Below, piece after piece: positions 54,801 to 62,241 of a stretch of DNA of 64,000 nt (positions are counted from its first letter, which is position 1; every line of letters begins with the position of its first letter). Source of the DNA: Pedococcus dokdonensis (lineage in GTDB: Bacteria; Actinomycetota; Actinomycetes; Actinomycetales; Dermatophilaceae); the NCBI RefSeq assembly GCF_900104525.1, contig NZ_LT629711.1, positions 2,418,001 through 2,482,000 of the forward strand, in the 5' to 3' direction. The notes under the pieces were generated by a model that was not told the origin of the DNA, ran no database searches, and saw only the letters and a list, made by a program, of their open reading frames with translations. A program made the translations under genes and the position numbers.

Positions 54801-56266
54801 GACCAGGCACCCAGGCTCGCGGCCTCGGTGAGCTGACGGCCGAGCTCCTGCACCCGCTGGCGGTCGAGGGCCGCGAGCTGGTCTCCCCGCACCCGCACCC
54901 GCGACGTGGGTGGGTGGGGCCGGCCGCCGAGGGTGGAGATCGCCTGCTGCGCCTGGTGGGCGGAGACCCCCCACGGCTGCCGCACCTCGTGGAGCGCAGC
55001 CGTGTGCTGCACGAGCGTCGCCCGACGCTCGACCAGGGCTTGCTCGAGCTCGGCGGTGTCGGGCTCCCTGACCTGGCTGCCGCGCTCGAGGGCGGCCCCG
55101 AACTGCTGCGCGAGCCGGCGCCGGTTGCTCGCGCCGTCGTAGGCGTCGAGGACGAGGTCGCCGAGGCCGACGCCGTCGAGCCGTGACAGCACCGCGTCGA
55201 TGGCCGCGCGCTTCTCCGCGACGAAGAGCACCCGCTTGCCCTCGCCCGCGAGGCTGGCCACGAGGTTGGCGATGGTCTGCGACTTGCCGGTGCCGGGCGG
55301 TCCCTTGATGACGAGGTGGGCGCCCGACCGCACCGCGTCGATCGCGGCCTGCTGGGTCGAGTCGGCATCGAGGATGAGCAGCTCGTGCGACGGGTCGGAG
55401 TCGGCCGGCGAGTCGGGCACCGAGGCGCGGACCGCGCGCAACGCGCCCGGGTCGCCGGCGAGCGCTGCGACGACGTCGTGGTTGGCCAGCGAATCCCCTT
55501 GCGCTGCAAGGTCGGCCACCATCGGCAGCTTGGCGTAGGAGAAAGTGCCGACGACCAGGCGCGGCGCCACGCTGAAGTCCGGGACCGAAGCGCAGAGCCG
55601 GGTCAGCTCGGCGTAGACGGGGTGGGGGTCGAAGGCGCCCCCGGCGTTGGCCAGCTCCTCGAGGGCCGAGCTGTCGAGCTCGAGGCCCTGTTCGGAGCGC
55701 AGGTAGTGCTCGAGCACCGGGTTGAGCTCGACGTCGTTGCCGAGGTCGAGGTCGAAGTCCTCGCGGGCCGCGCCGGTCGGCTTGAGGACACAGGACCGGA
55801 GGAGGACGGGGGCCGCGGGTGCACGGGAGGCACCGCGCACGGTCCAGCTGGCCATGCCGATGGCGATGAACCCGGCGGCGATGCCCCGCTCCTCGGCCAG
55901 CTCCAAGGTCTTGGCGCGGATCACCCGGGCGCGACGTCGCGCCTCGTCGAGGGCGGCCGGCTCGCGGACCAGGTCGGAGAGCCGGGTCGGGCGTCCGGCG
56001 AGCAGCATGGCCAGCCCGCCGGGGTGCGCGGTGGTGAGGTCGAGGGTGCCGCTGGGCAGGTCGCGGTGCCACAGCAGGGTGTTGCGTCCACCGAGGTCGA
56101 CGAGGTGCCGCTGCCAGGCCTGGACGGCCGCGGCGACCCGCTCACCCCTCGGGTCGGCGTCGCGGTCGGCCGCCACCGCGGACGCCGGAGCACCGGGAGC
56201 CGCGGGGGTGGTCGCGTCAGGGGTCGCCGTCGGCGTTGCAGGGGTCTCGTCGGTCGGCGGGGTCAC
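51839..56266 (-). CDS. DUF4011-type SF1 helicase with C-terminal PD-(D/E)XK-like nuclease domain
   Basis: 1475 residues. N-terminal region (~40-300) resembles DUF4011. The SF1 helicase core has Walker A VIKGPPGTGKSQTIANL (322-329), a long insert, Walker B VVIFDEASQIPP (~860), GDERQLPPTSFF, LSWHYRS and LNVAITRARRRM. A nuclease-like segment (~1190-1290) has IDLAVEDPDHRGHVLVAVETDG, an acidic-x(n)-ExD pattern as in Vsr/MTES_1575 folds. Then a TTPDST/EPDPAAES low-complexity linker and a basic tail. The order DUF4011-helicase-Vsr is that of the Hhe phage-defence protein; whether this is defence or housekeeping is open. Confidence 0.85.
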   Translation of the reverse strand: MTPPTDETPATPTATPDATTPAAPGAPASAVAADRDADPRGERVAAAVQAWQRHLVDLGGRNTLLWHRDLPSGTLDLTTAHPGGLAMLLAGRPTRLSDLVREPAALDEARRRARVIRAKTLELAEERGIAAGFIAIGMASWTVRGASRAPAAPVLLRSCVLKPTGAAREDFDLDLGNDVELNPVLEHYLRSEQGLELDSSALEELANAGGAFDPHPVYAELTRLCASVPDFSVAPRLVVGTFSYAKLPMVADLAAQGDSLANHDVVAALAGDPGALRAVRASVPDSPADSDPSHELLILDADSTQQAAIDAVRSGAHLVIKGPPGTGKSQTIANLVASLAGEGKRVLFVAEKRAAIDAVLSRLDGVGLGDLVLDAYDGASNRRRLAQQFGAALERGSQVREPDTAELEQALVERRATLVQHTAALHEVRQPWGVSAHQAQQAISTLGGRPHPPTSRVRVRGDQLAALDRQRVQELGRQLTEAASLGAWSTEEGSDPWFGARIVTSEEAVRARDITSRLSQGGLQDVEQTMQEVFADVSLPRADRVGDWGAVLDSVGRVRDTLEVFRPEIFDIPLGDLVAATGSKAQREADGVALGWLARWRLRRQARSLLRPGPPPADLHLALLDAQTQRTAWQQMAGAGGRPEIPVDLDRARTAYTALAADLAWLGDRLAATHGGGDLFGATLAQLRERMAELDSRPDRLTVVPRVLGALDALRESGMGALLDDLARRGVEPDDVAAELDFVWWTSLSEDLTVRDPRYGAHDGAQLQRVAREYVAADHAHLRASADRVRAGAARRLREVLADHPDQEALVRAEAGKARRHRALRDLLPRAAETLTAAKPAWAMSPLVVASVLPPGRWFDVVIFDEASQIPPAQAVSAISRAHQVVVAGDERQLPPTSFFTAAVDEDSAPESDALTEGFESVLDVLTAALPTRRLSWHYRSLDERLVAFANREMYDGSLVTFPGTGTDPVVRLETVEGSGVVTPGDEAIESTEAEVSRVVDLVLEHARTRPHESLGVIALGIKHATRLDDALRRALATDAAAGVGDFFDEDRPERFFVKNLERVQGDERDAIILSVGYGKTPHGRVLHRFGPLNLEGGERRLNVAITRARRRMTVVSSLVASDLDPARLRARGAVMLRDFLAYAADGTLPAASTDPEASRQPEPSRQGGGSTSPAAVGTVSHPLDAPVPVAATDPPADPLRAEFARRLRDTGLVVHEGYGSAAHPIDLAVEDPDHRGHVLVAVETDGPSYAAMRSSRDRDRLRGEQLGRLGWMHVRVWSTDLFRDPARDVARVHAAVQQAAAARAAALPVAVEPTGPEPTTPEPDPAAESTTPDSTTPDSTTPEPDPAAESSTPDSTTPEPDPAAESATPEPTTPEPGAESGGEDRLPIEGGSAPAGSDDFVPTTDEGARQRRVRGRKGKRVIAPGTGDADDSALFDLPAQQTKDDTDAGWGEGADDSAHDRWLREQRPPHWGSD
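52140..52330 (-). repeat. Low-complexity repeat array in the helicase linker
   Basis: Degenerate 15-nt and 45-nt repeats encode (S/T)TP(D/E)STTPEPDPAAES in ~60 residues between the nuclease and C-terminal tail. Copies are near identical in DNA. Confidence 0.85.
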
Positions 56267-56275
56267 CCAAGCAGG

Positions 56276-57634
56276 CTAACCAACCTGGTCGCCGTCCCGG
56301 TCGGGCAACACGGCCTCGGACAGCACGGTGTCGGGAGTCACCGACGGGCGGGGTGCAGCGGTGTCGTCCGGAGCGGGCGGCTCGACCCGGATGAGCAGCG
56401 AGGCCAGGGCGACGATCGCGGCGAGGACCGCCGAGCAGGCCCCGAGCACGGAGTAGCCGAGCTGACCGACCACGACCCCGGCCAGCGCGCCGCCACCTCC
56501 GGCAGCCAGTCCCATGACGAGGTCGGAGGCGCCCTGGGCGCCGGCCCGCTCGCCGAGCGGTACCGACTTCACCACCAGGGTCGAACCGCTGACCAGGGTG
56601 AACGACCAGCCGAGACCGAGCAGGAACAGCCCGATGGCGAGCCCGGCCGACCAGCCGATCGGCGCCTGGGCGGCCAGCACCCCGGCGACGACGAGGATGA
56701 CGGCGCCCGCGAGTCCACACGTGCGCCCGCCCCACCGGTCGACGGCCAAGCCGGTCAACGGCGAGAACGCGAACATGCCGAGCACGTGGAGGCTGATCAC
56801 CACCCCGATCACCCGCAGGCTCGCGCCCCCGTGGTGCATGTGCAGGGGGGTCATCACCATGACGCTGACCATGACGGTGTGGCCCAGCGCCATCGTCACC
56901 AGACCCAGCAGCGCGCCCGGGTGGGCGAGGAGGGTGCGCCAGCCCCGCACGATCGACCCGTGCTGCACCTCCATCGGCCCGACCGCGCTCGCGGCTGCCC
57001 GCTCGCGAGCCAGCAGGAGCGGGTCGGGTCGCAGCCGGGTGAAGAGCAGCACGGCACCCAGGACGAGCCCGAGCAGGGAGAAGACGTAGGGACCGGTGAG
57101 CGCGGGGATGCCCAGCCAGTCGGCCACCGGCTCCCCCGGTCCGGCCAGGTTGGGTCCGAACACGGCGCCGATCGTGGTCGCCCACACCACCGTCGAGAGG
57201 TCGCGCCCGCGGTGTGCGTCGTCGGCGAGGTCGGCCGCGGCATACCGGGCCTGGCTGTTGGCGGCGTTGGAGCCGCCGAAGAGCGCGGCACCCACCAGGA
57301 GCAGGGGGAAGCTGCGCACCGCGCCGGCGGTGATCATGAGCACGGCGCCGACGATGCCGACGACATAGCCGACGAGCAGGCCCCAGCGCCGACCACGTGC
57401 GGCCATGACGTGCGCCATCGGGATCGCGATCAGTGCTCCGCCCAGCACCTGGAAGGTGCCGCCCAGCCCAGCGAGGTCGGCCGACCCGCTGACGTCCTCG
57501 GCGAGCAACGCACCCACGCCGGCGCCCGCGGAGACCCCGACGCCGACGAGCACCTGGGTGCCGATCAGGGTGGTGATGGTGCGGCGCTGCACATGCCGGT
57601 CCGCGTGCGGTGAGGGGGCGGGGTGGACGGGCAC
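56276..57634 (-). CDS. MFS transporter
   Basis: 452 residues, twelve hydrophobic segments. The MFS loop motif appears as MAHVMAARGRRWGLLVG (after TM2) and LAVDRWGGRTCGLAG (after TM8). The extended N-terminus (MPVHPAPSPHADRHVQRR) is basic. Start GTG 57634 was chosen over an upstream in-frame Met; CATACT lies 6 nt before it. Substrate unknown. Its gene lies 9 nt from the helicase start, suggesting cotranscription with it. Confidence 0.87.
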   Translation of the reverse strand: MPVHPAPSPHADRHVQRRTITTLIGTQVLVGVGVSAGAGVGALLAEDVSGSADLAGLGGTFQVLGGALIAIPMAHVMAARGRRWGLLVGYVVGIVGAVLMITAGAVRSFPLLLVGAALFGGSNAANSQARYAAADLADDAHRGRDLSTVVWATTIGAVFGPNLAGPGEPVADWLGIPALTGPYVFSLLGLVLGAVLLFTRLRPDPLLLARERAAASAVGPMEVQHGSIVRGWRTLLAHPGALLGLVTMALGHTVMVSVMVMTPLHMHHGGASLRVIGVVISLHVLGMFAFSPLTGLAVDRWGGRTCGLAGAVILVVAGVLAAQAPIGWSAGLAIGLFLLGLGWSFTLVSGSTLVVKSVPLGERAGAQGASDLVMGLAAGGGGALAGVVVGQLGYSVLGACSAVLAAIVALASLLIRVEPPAPDDTAAPRPSVTPDTVLSEAVLPDRDGDQVG

Positions 57635-57668
57635 CGCGCCAGTATGCCGCCCGGCGCGGACACCCGAA

Positions 57669-57700
57669 CCGGCCCGGTCCGCTGATGCGGACCGGGCCGG
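57669..57700 (-). terminator. Terminator of the TasA-like operon
   Basis: CCGGCCCGGTCCG / CGGACCGGGCCGG is a perfect 13-bp stem with a 6-nt loop, 43 nt after the last TasA-like gene. Confidence 0.82.
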
Positions 57701-57742
57701 GGACCCGCCGGCTGGGACCTGCCAGCCCACCGACGGGAGTCT

Positions 57743-58849
57743 CTACCGGGCGCCTGTCACCGTGAGGGTCGAGAGGCCCGGGGCGGTCACGGCGATCGAG
57801 ATCGTCGCGCCGTTGCCGATCTGCACCGAGAAGCCGGGAGCCGCGCTGGCACTCGAGCCTGCGGGGATCACCACGGTCCCGTTGGCGCCGGTGCTCGGGT
57901 CGGCCGTCACGGTCAGCGCCGTCGGGGTGGTTGCGACGTTGCCCCACGTGTCGACGAGCTGCGGGATCGCGGTCCAGGCGTGGTTGCCGTTCTGTCCGGG
58001 GTTGCTCGCGGAGCAGCTGCGGGCCGTGCTCGGGTCGCTGAGTGCGGCGCAGGTGAGCGTGACCGCCGCCCCCTTGCTGCGGGCGTCGAGGAGCATGAAG
58101 TTCCTGGCCGCGGCGGCTTGGACCGTGATCGGCGCGGAGCTGCCGGTGATCCCCTGGTAGCTCGCCGTGATCGCAGTGGTCTCGGCGGCGTAGAGGCGGA
58201 CCGTCGTGGTCGCCTGGCCGGCCCAGAAGAGCACCGTCGAGGTGTAGGTCCAGGCCTTGCCGGAGGGGCTGGCGCTCGGGCCGGTCAGCGTCACCGTGCC
58301 CCAGCTGTAGAAGCTGGTGTCGGTGCTGCCGTCGCAGTTCCTGCGGGTCAGGTCCACGTCGAAGGAGGTGCCCGCGGTGACCGTGGCGGGTGCGCTGACG
58401 GCCAAGGAGTCGGCCGAGCTGCACAGCGTGCTGCCGGTGGTCGCGGCCGATGCGGCGGTCCAGGCGCCGAGGGTGGCGACGACGGTGTAGGAGTAGGTCT
58501 GCCCGCCGGTGAGGCCGGTGTCGGTGCAGCTGTAGGCGCCCGAGCTCGGCAGCGAGCAACCGAGGGTGGTCGAGCCGCGCTTGACCGTGTATGCCGTGCC
58601 GGTCACCTGGGCGGCGGCGGCCGGGAGGGTGCCGCTCACCACGAGCGAGGTCTGGGTCGCGGTGCCGACGGCGGGCGCGGCCGGGGTCGCCAACGTGCGG
58701 GCGGTGGCACCGGCGGTCGCCGTGCCGGAGGTGGACCAGAAGGCCAGCGCGGGGGTGGCACCGAGCGCAGCGACCAGGCCGAGGGCACCGACGGTCAGGG
58801 CGACCCGACGCAGCCCGCGGGCTCCGAGGCGCGCGGTCGGGCGGCTCAT
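57743..58849 (-). CDS. SipW-type signal peptide secreted protein (operon gene 4)
   Basis: 368 residues. Long N-terminal signal with the SipW/TasA hallmark ALAFWSTSGTATAGATA just after the hydrophobic core. The rest is beta-rich with Ig/fibronectin-like segments (ATVTAGTSFDVDLTRRNCDGSTDTSF; PTALTVTADPSTGANGTVVIPAGS) and six or so Cys. It is the largest of four linked proteins and starts by ATGA overlap with the previous gene. TasA-like fibres or pilus-like structures are plausible; no direct homologue recognised. Confidence 0.8.
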   Translation of the reverse strand: MSRPTARLGARGLRRVALTVGALGLVAALGATPALAFWSTSGTATAGATARTLATPAAPAVGTATQTSLVVSGTLPAAAAQVTGTAYTVKRGSTTLGCSLPSSGAYSCTDTGLTGGQTYSYTVVATLGAWTAASAATTGSTLCSSADSLAVSAPATVTAGTSFDVDLTRRNCDGSTDTSFYSWGTVTLTGPSASPSGKAWTYTSTVLFWAGQATTTVRLYAAETTAITASYQGITGSSAPITVQAAAARNFMLLDARSKGAAVTLTCAALSDPSTARSCSASNPGQNGNHAWTAIPQLVDTWGNVATTPTALTVTADPSTGANGTVVIPAGSSASAAPGFSVQIGNGATISIAVTAPGLSTLTVTGAR

Positions 58850-59310
58850 GCCGTCTTCCCCTTGGCGCTCACCGGGATGGTGAAGGTGGCGCCCTGGCAG
58901 TCGGAGGACGACGAAGCGGTCATCGCGATCGCGTCGGTGAAGCTGACCGGGGCGCTGCCCCCGGCTGGGACGGTCACGGAGACCGAGGCCGGCAGGGTCA
59001 CGGTGACACCGGGCGTGGTGCAGCCGGCGCTCGCGGCGACCGAGCCGGCGAGGTCGATCGAGGTGACCGTGACCGGGCGCTGGTTGGGGTTGCTCACGGT
59101 GACGGTGAGGGTGGCGGAGCCACCCGGGTAGAGCGTGTCGCTGACGGCGGCGACGGCCGACAGGGGCGCCGTGGTGCCGGCCGCGGCGGTGCCGGTGCCC
59201 GCGCCGGTCTGGGACCACACGGCATACGCGAGGCCGGCGGCCATGACGATCGCGGCGGTGCCGGTGCCTGCGGCGGCGAGGCGGCGCGTCCAGCGCTGAC
59301 GGGCGGTCAC
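58846..59310 (-). CDS. SipW-type signal peptide secreted protein (operon gene 3)
   Basis: 154 residues. Signal segment AAAGTGTAAIVMAAGLAYAVWSQTGAGTG has the AVWSxTG type hallmark. The mature part is one beta-rich domain with DTLYPGGSATLTVTVSNPNQRPVTVTSIDL, a motif shared with the other operon members (YPGxxxxLxVTVTNPN). Two Cys (AGC, SDCQG). Start GTG 59310 overlaps the preceding stop (GTGA), and its stop overlaps the next start. Confidence 0.82.
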   Translation of the reverse strand: MTARQRWTRRLAAAGTGTAAIVMAAGLAYAVWSQTGAGTGTAAAGTTAPLSAVAAVSDTLYPGGSATLTVTVSNPNQRPVTVTSIDLAGSVAASAGCTTPGVTVTLPASVSVTVPAGGSAPVSFTDAIAMTASSSSDCQGATFTIPVSAKGKTA

Positions 59311-59843
59311 GAGTTGCCGTTCCCCTGGCCCTGGGTGGCGGTGCCACGGAAGGCGAGCGGGAAGGAGACGCCCTTGCAGGCATCCTGCGAGGTGGCGGTG
59401 TTGAGCATCATCACGGTCAGCGGGATGGTGATCGTCGAGTTGCGGGGCACGACGTAGGTCACGGCGCCCGGCTTGGTCGCCTGGTAGGCGCTGACCACGA
59501 GGTTCGTCGTGCCGGTGCACTCGGCGTTCGCGTCCTTGGGGGTCGCGGTGAGCTCGAGGATCCGGTAGGCGACCTGGTCGGGGTTCGTGACGGTGACCTC
59601 GAGGGTCTTCATCTGCCCGGGTCGGAGCTGGTCGACGGCCCCCACGGCCGCGAAGGGCGCGTGCCCCTGGGCGTTCTCCGCCTCGGTGGCGCCGTTGCCC
59701 CGGACCACGCTGAGCGCACCCGGCTGGGGGGCCGGCGCGTCGTCACGGGTCAGCCACACTCCGCACCCGCCCAGGAGGGCGAGGATCACGACGACGACGA
59801 TGACGACCGCGAGGTTGCGGCGCTGTCGAGGTGTGGTGGCCAT
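59307..59843 (-). CDS. Membrane-anchored/secreted TasA-like protein (operon gene 2)
   Basis: 178 residues. N-terminal helix VVIVVVVILALLGGCGVWLTRDD may anchor or be cleaved (a GGC could also be a lipobox). The mature domain repeats the operon's shared features: LRPGQMKTLEVTVTNPDQVAYRILELTATP and a terminal DACKGVSFPLAF like the KGVTVPLVF end of gene 1. The gene follows a minisatellite. C-terminal GTATQGQGNGNS is polar. The assignment comes from internal similarity, not a database match. Confidence 0.8.
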   Translation of the reverse strand: MATTPRQRRNLAVVIVVVVILALLGGCGVWLTRDDAPAPQPGALSVVRGNGATEAENAQGHAPFAAVGAVDQLRPGQMKTLEVTVTNPDQVAYRILELTATPKDANAECTGTTNLVVSAYQATKPGAVTYVVPRNSTITIPLTVMMLNTATSQDACKGVSFPLAFRGTATQGQGNGNS

Positions 59844-59895
59844 GAGGTCATCTCCCGGGTGCGGTGGAACGTGGCAGGTCGTGCGGGTCATGCCT

Positions 59896-60000
59896 TGCTG
59901 GTCTGGCTGGTCGAGCTGGTCTGGCTGGTCGAGCTGGTCTGGCGTGGTCGAGCTGGTCTGGCTGGTCGAGCTGGTCTGGCTGGTCGAGCTGGTCTGGCGT
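59896..60000. repeat. Minisatellite in the TasA-like operon
   Basis: About six copies of CTGGTCGAGCTGGTCTGG-type 17-20 bp units (GGTCGAG and GGTCTGG alternating) fill the gap between operon genes 1 and 2. It is not part of any credible gene. Confidence 0.9.
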
Positions 60001-60080
60001 GGTGCGGCCGGCCGGGCCGCCCGGTGGCGTCGGGGGGAGGTGACACCACCGGACGGCGGATCAGGCTGGCGTCGTCACGC

Positions 60081-60536
60081 TCAGTTGCTGGTGAAGACCA
60101 GCGGGACGGTGACGCCCTTGCAGTTGTCCTGGTTCGTGGCCAGGTTCTTGAGCTGGATGGTCGCGCCGCTCCAGGTGTCGCCGGTGACGATCTGACGCGC
60201 GGTCGCGGTCGGCTGGGTGACCGTGAAGTCGGACGCCGAGCACGGGTTGGTGGTGCCGACGGACCACGCGGGGTCCACTGCGACGGAGACCTGCTGGACG
60301 AACACCGGGCCGACGTTCGGGTTGGTGAAGGTGCCGGAGACGGCCTTGGGGGTGTCGCCCGGGTAGAGACCCGTGACGGCGGTGGAGCTGATCGAGATCG
60401 GGCTGGTGTTGCCAGTGCTGGCGGAACCGGAACCCGAGCCGGTCGTGGTCCAGTAGCCGAAGGCGACGCCGCCGACGATGAAGGTGAGGGCCGCGCCGGT
60501 GGCGACGGCGGCTGCGCGCTTCTTGGAGAACTTCAT
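60081..60536 (-). CDS. SipW-type signal peptide secreted protein (operon gene 1)
   Basis: 151 residues. MKFSKKRAAAVATGAALTFIVGGVAFGYWTTTGSGSGSA is a textbook SipW-dependent signal (GYWTTTGSGSGSA). The mature domain: VTGLYPGDTPKAVSGTFTNPNVGPVFVQQ, two Cys, NQDNCKGVTVPLVF at the end. AGAGGAA lies 7 nt before the ATG. It opens the four-gene operon. TasA/CalY-like fibre subunits carry this signal type. No SipW peptidase is in the window, so processing depends on an unlinked one. Confidence 0.84.
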   Translation of the reverse strand: MKFSKKRAAAVATGAALTFIVGGVAFGYWTTTGSGSGSASTGNTSPISISSTAVTGLYPGDTPKAVSGTFTNPNVGPVFVQQVSVAVDPAWSVGTTNPCSASDFTVTQPTATARQIVTGDTWSGATIQLKNLATNQDNCKGVTVPLVFTSN

Positions 60537-60828
60537 GCGTGATTCCTCTGTTCGTGACTGATGGCCGGCCTGATCGCCGTCGCCCCCTGTGGGACTGATG
60601 AAATCCTCGCCGTCGTCACGGGGGCGCCACATCGACTGTCAAGTCATCCCCGAAAGGTCATTAGTAGGGAAAGAAACCCCCCGGTTGGTTCTAGATTTGG
60701 TAAAAACCCAGCGCACCGGGCTGTCAATGGTGTATGCGTCCTGACCGTTTTGTGGTCATACCGGAGGATTGCCGGTCGAGGCGCCCGCCGGCGGCGGATC
60801 GTGTCGTCAAACGGTCCCCGGACACGAC
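60537..60828 (-). promoter_or_regulatory. AT-rich upstream region of the TasA-like operon
   Basis: No gene found. On the minus strand TTTTTACC-AAATC-TAGAACC (60706-60687) and TTTC-TTTCCC-TACTA-ATGACC (60677-60655) resemble the TTACC-N5-TTGACC element at rpfB and the LAXTG gene. A TTGACA lies further down (about 60635). The leader before the ATG is about 100 nt. Confidence 0.5.
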
Positions 60829-60860
60829 GAAGCCCGCTCGCCGAATGGCGAACGGGCTTC
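60829..60860 (-). terminator. Hairpin after the metzincin protease
   Basis: GAAGCCCG-CTCGCC / GGCGAA-CGGGCTTC, one mismatch, GAAT loop. It lies ~43 nt past the protease stop. Confidence 0.75.
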
Positions 60861-60902
60861 TCCGGGAGCCGGGGGACTCCAGTCGTGGGCGCTCCGGGAC
60901 TA

Positions 60903-61658
60903 CTACAGGTCCCTCACGGGCATGTAGGTCGTGTTGACGCAGCCGGCCGACTTGCCGACCTTGGTCAGTCCGTAGCGATCGCCGGAGTAGTAGAGCTTCG
61001 GCGAGGTGGTGCGCAGCACCGGGTACATCTGCTGGCGGGTGTCGCTCACGTGCTGCAGACCCATGGCGTGGCCGAGCTCGTGGGTCAGCAGGTTGGTCCG
61101 GCGCAGGCCGGTGCCGGTGCCACTGCCCAGCTGGGTCAGCATCTGCGGGGTGTCGATGACGACGAAGCCGCGCTGCGCCGCGACCGTGTAGGTCGTCTTG
61201 CCGTTGACCGTCCGCGAGACCCAGCCGTAGTAGAGACCACCCTGGCCGAGCGTCGAGCCGGTGAGCGAGTAGTTCGTCTTCGACGGCGAGGTGTAGGCGA
61301 TGACCAGCTCGGCGCTCTGCTTGGGCATCGAGCCGACCCGGGGCACCTCGGTGGTGCTGCCCTTGTAGACGAACCGGAAGCCGGTGGAGTTCTGCACCTC
61401 CACCAGCGCTCGCTGCGTGTCGGAGAGCACCGCGGACCGCTTGGCGCTCGGGACCGCGCCGAGGTTGACCTTGTAGGTGATGCCGGTCTGGCAGCCGTTC
61501 CACCGCACGACCTGCTTGGTGCCGTCGGGCAGGGAGGCGTAGGTCAGCTTGTAGGTGGCGACCGCCCCGTCTGCGGCCGTGGTCGCGGTCGCCAGGGCCG
61601 CAGCGGTGAGCGCGACGGGCACCAGGGCTACGCCGAGGGCGACGAGGGGCTTGGGCAT
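60903..61658 (-). CDS. Secreted zinc metalloprotease (metzincin, matrixin-like)
   Basis: 251 residues. Signal peptide ~1-29 (ALTAAALATATTAADGA). Zinc motif HELGHAMGLQHV (HExxHxxGxxH) at ~190, with the Met-turn QQMYP 10 residues later. The mature N-terminus has a Cys (NGCQTG) and a last Cys (AGCVNT). AGAGGAACT precedes ATG. It sits just upstream (by transcription) of the TasA-like operon but is separated by a terminator. It may mature or trim surface proteins; that is an inference. Confidence 0.88.
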   Translation of the reverse strand: MPKPLVALGVALVPVALTAAALATATTAADGAVATYKLTYASLPDGTKQVVRWNGCQTGITYKVNLGAVPSAKRSAVLSDTQRALVEVQNSTGFRFVYKGSTTEVPRVGSMPKQSAELVIAYTSPSKTNYSLTGSTLGQGGLYYGWVSRTVNGKTTYTVAAQRGFVVIDTPQMLTQLGSGTGTGLRRTNLLTHELGHAMGLQHVSDTRQQMYPVLRTTSPKLYYSGDRYGLTKVGKSAGCVNTTYMPVRDL

Positions 61659-61887
61659 TCGAGTTCCTCTGGCTGGGTGGGCCGGATGCGAATCTGGAGG
61701 GTATGCCGGTCCGCGTCACCTTCGTGACCCGATTGCGGCCCGACTCGTCCCTTCGGGGGATGTCCCGTCGACCTGGTGGGCCGATGGCCATTTGCCTGCG
61801 CTGGGTGCTCGTTGCTCCGTGGTGGGGAGACGGACCCGGGCAGCGAGTCGTGACGTCGCGAACCGCAGGTCGCCGGCACCCGCGAGG

Positions 61888-62166
61888 ACCGGCGCTGAAG
61901 TCGGCGGCATACCGCTCCAGGTAGTTGACGAACTGGGAGGCGCTCATGAAGCCGTCGGCGTCGGGGCCGGTGTGTCGCCACTCGGGCAGGCGAGCCATCC
62001 AGTTGGGGGTGAGCAGGTGCAGGCTGTCCCAGCGCGCGGAGCGCCAGCTCTCGGCGACGCGACCGCGGTCGAGGACCACGTGGTCGCGCCCTTCCTTGGT
62101 CAGCAGACGGCTGACGGCGAGGCCTGCGTGGCCGGCACCGATGACGACGGTGTCGATGGCGGGCAT
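61888..62166 (-). pseudogene. Truncated FAD/NAD(P)-dependent monooxygenase
   Basis: The first ~93 residues are a clear FAD-binding start (MPAIDTVVIGAGHAGLAVSRLL ... ESWRSARWDSLHLLTPNWMARLPEW... SQFVNYLERYAADF). After that the reading frame loses all family resemblance (Arg/Pro-rich shadow sequence) and runs into the protease gene in another frame. The NADP domain and catalytic half are missing, so it is a remnant left by deletion. It lies 76 nt downstream of OsmC, a pairing usual for the intact gene. Confidence 0.85.
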
Positions 62167-62241
62167 GGTGATTCACTTTCCGGCGCGCGGCCCCGCCCGG
62201 GTCTCTTGTTGCCCGGGCGGGTCGCGTGCCTGGTGGTCCGC

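Noticed and set aside
59896-60000. CRISPR array
   Set aside because: Units are contiguous and about 17-20 bp without unique spacers, so this is a minisatellite.
60724-61887. Continuation of the monooxygenase frame to 60724
   Set aside because: The sequence after residue ~93 is Arg/Pro-rich, unlike the family, and overlaps the same-strand protease gene in another frame. Only the first 93 codons were kept as a pseudogene.
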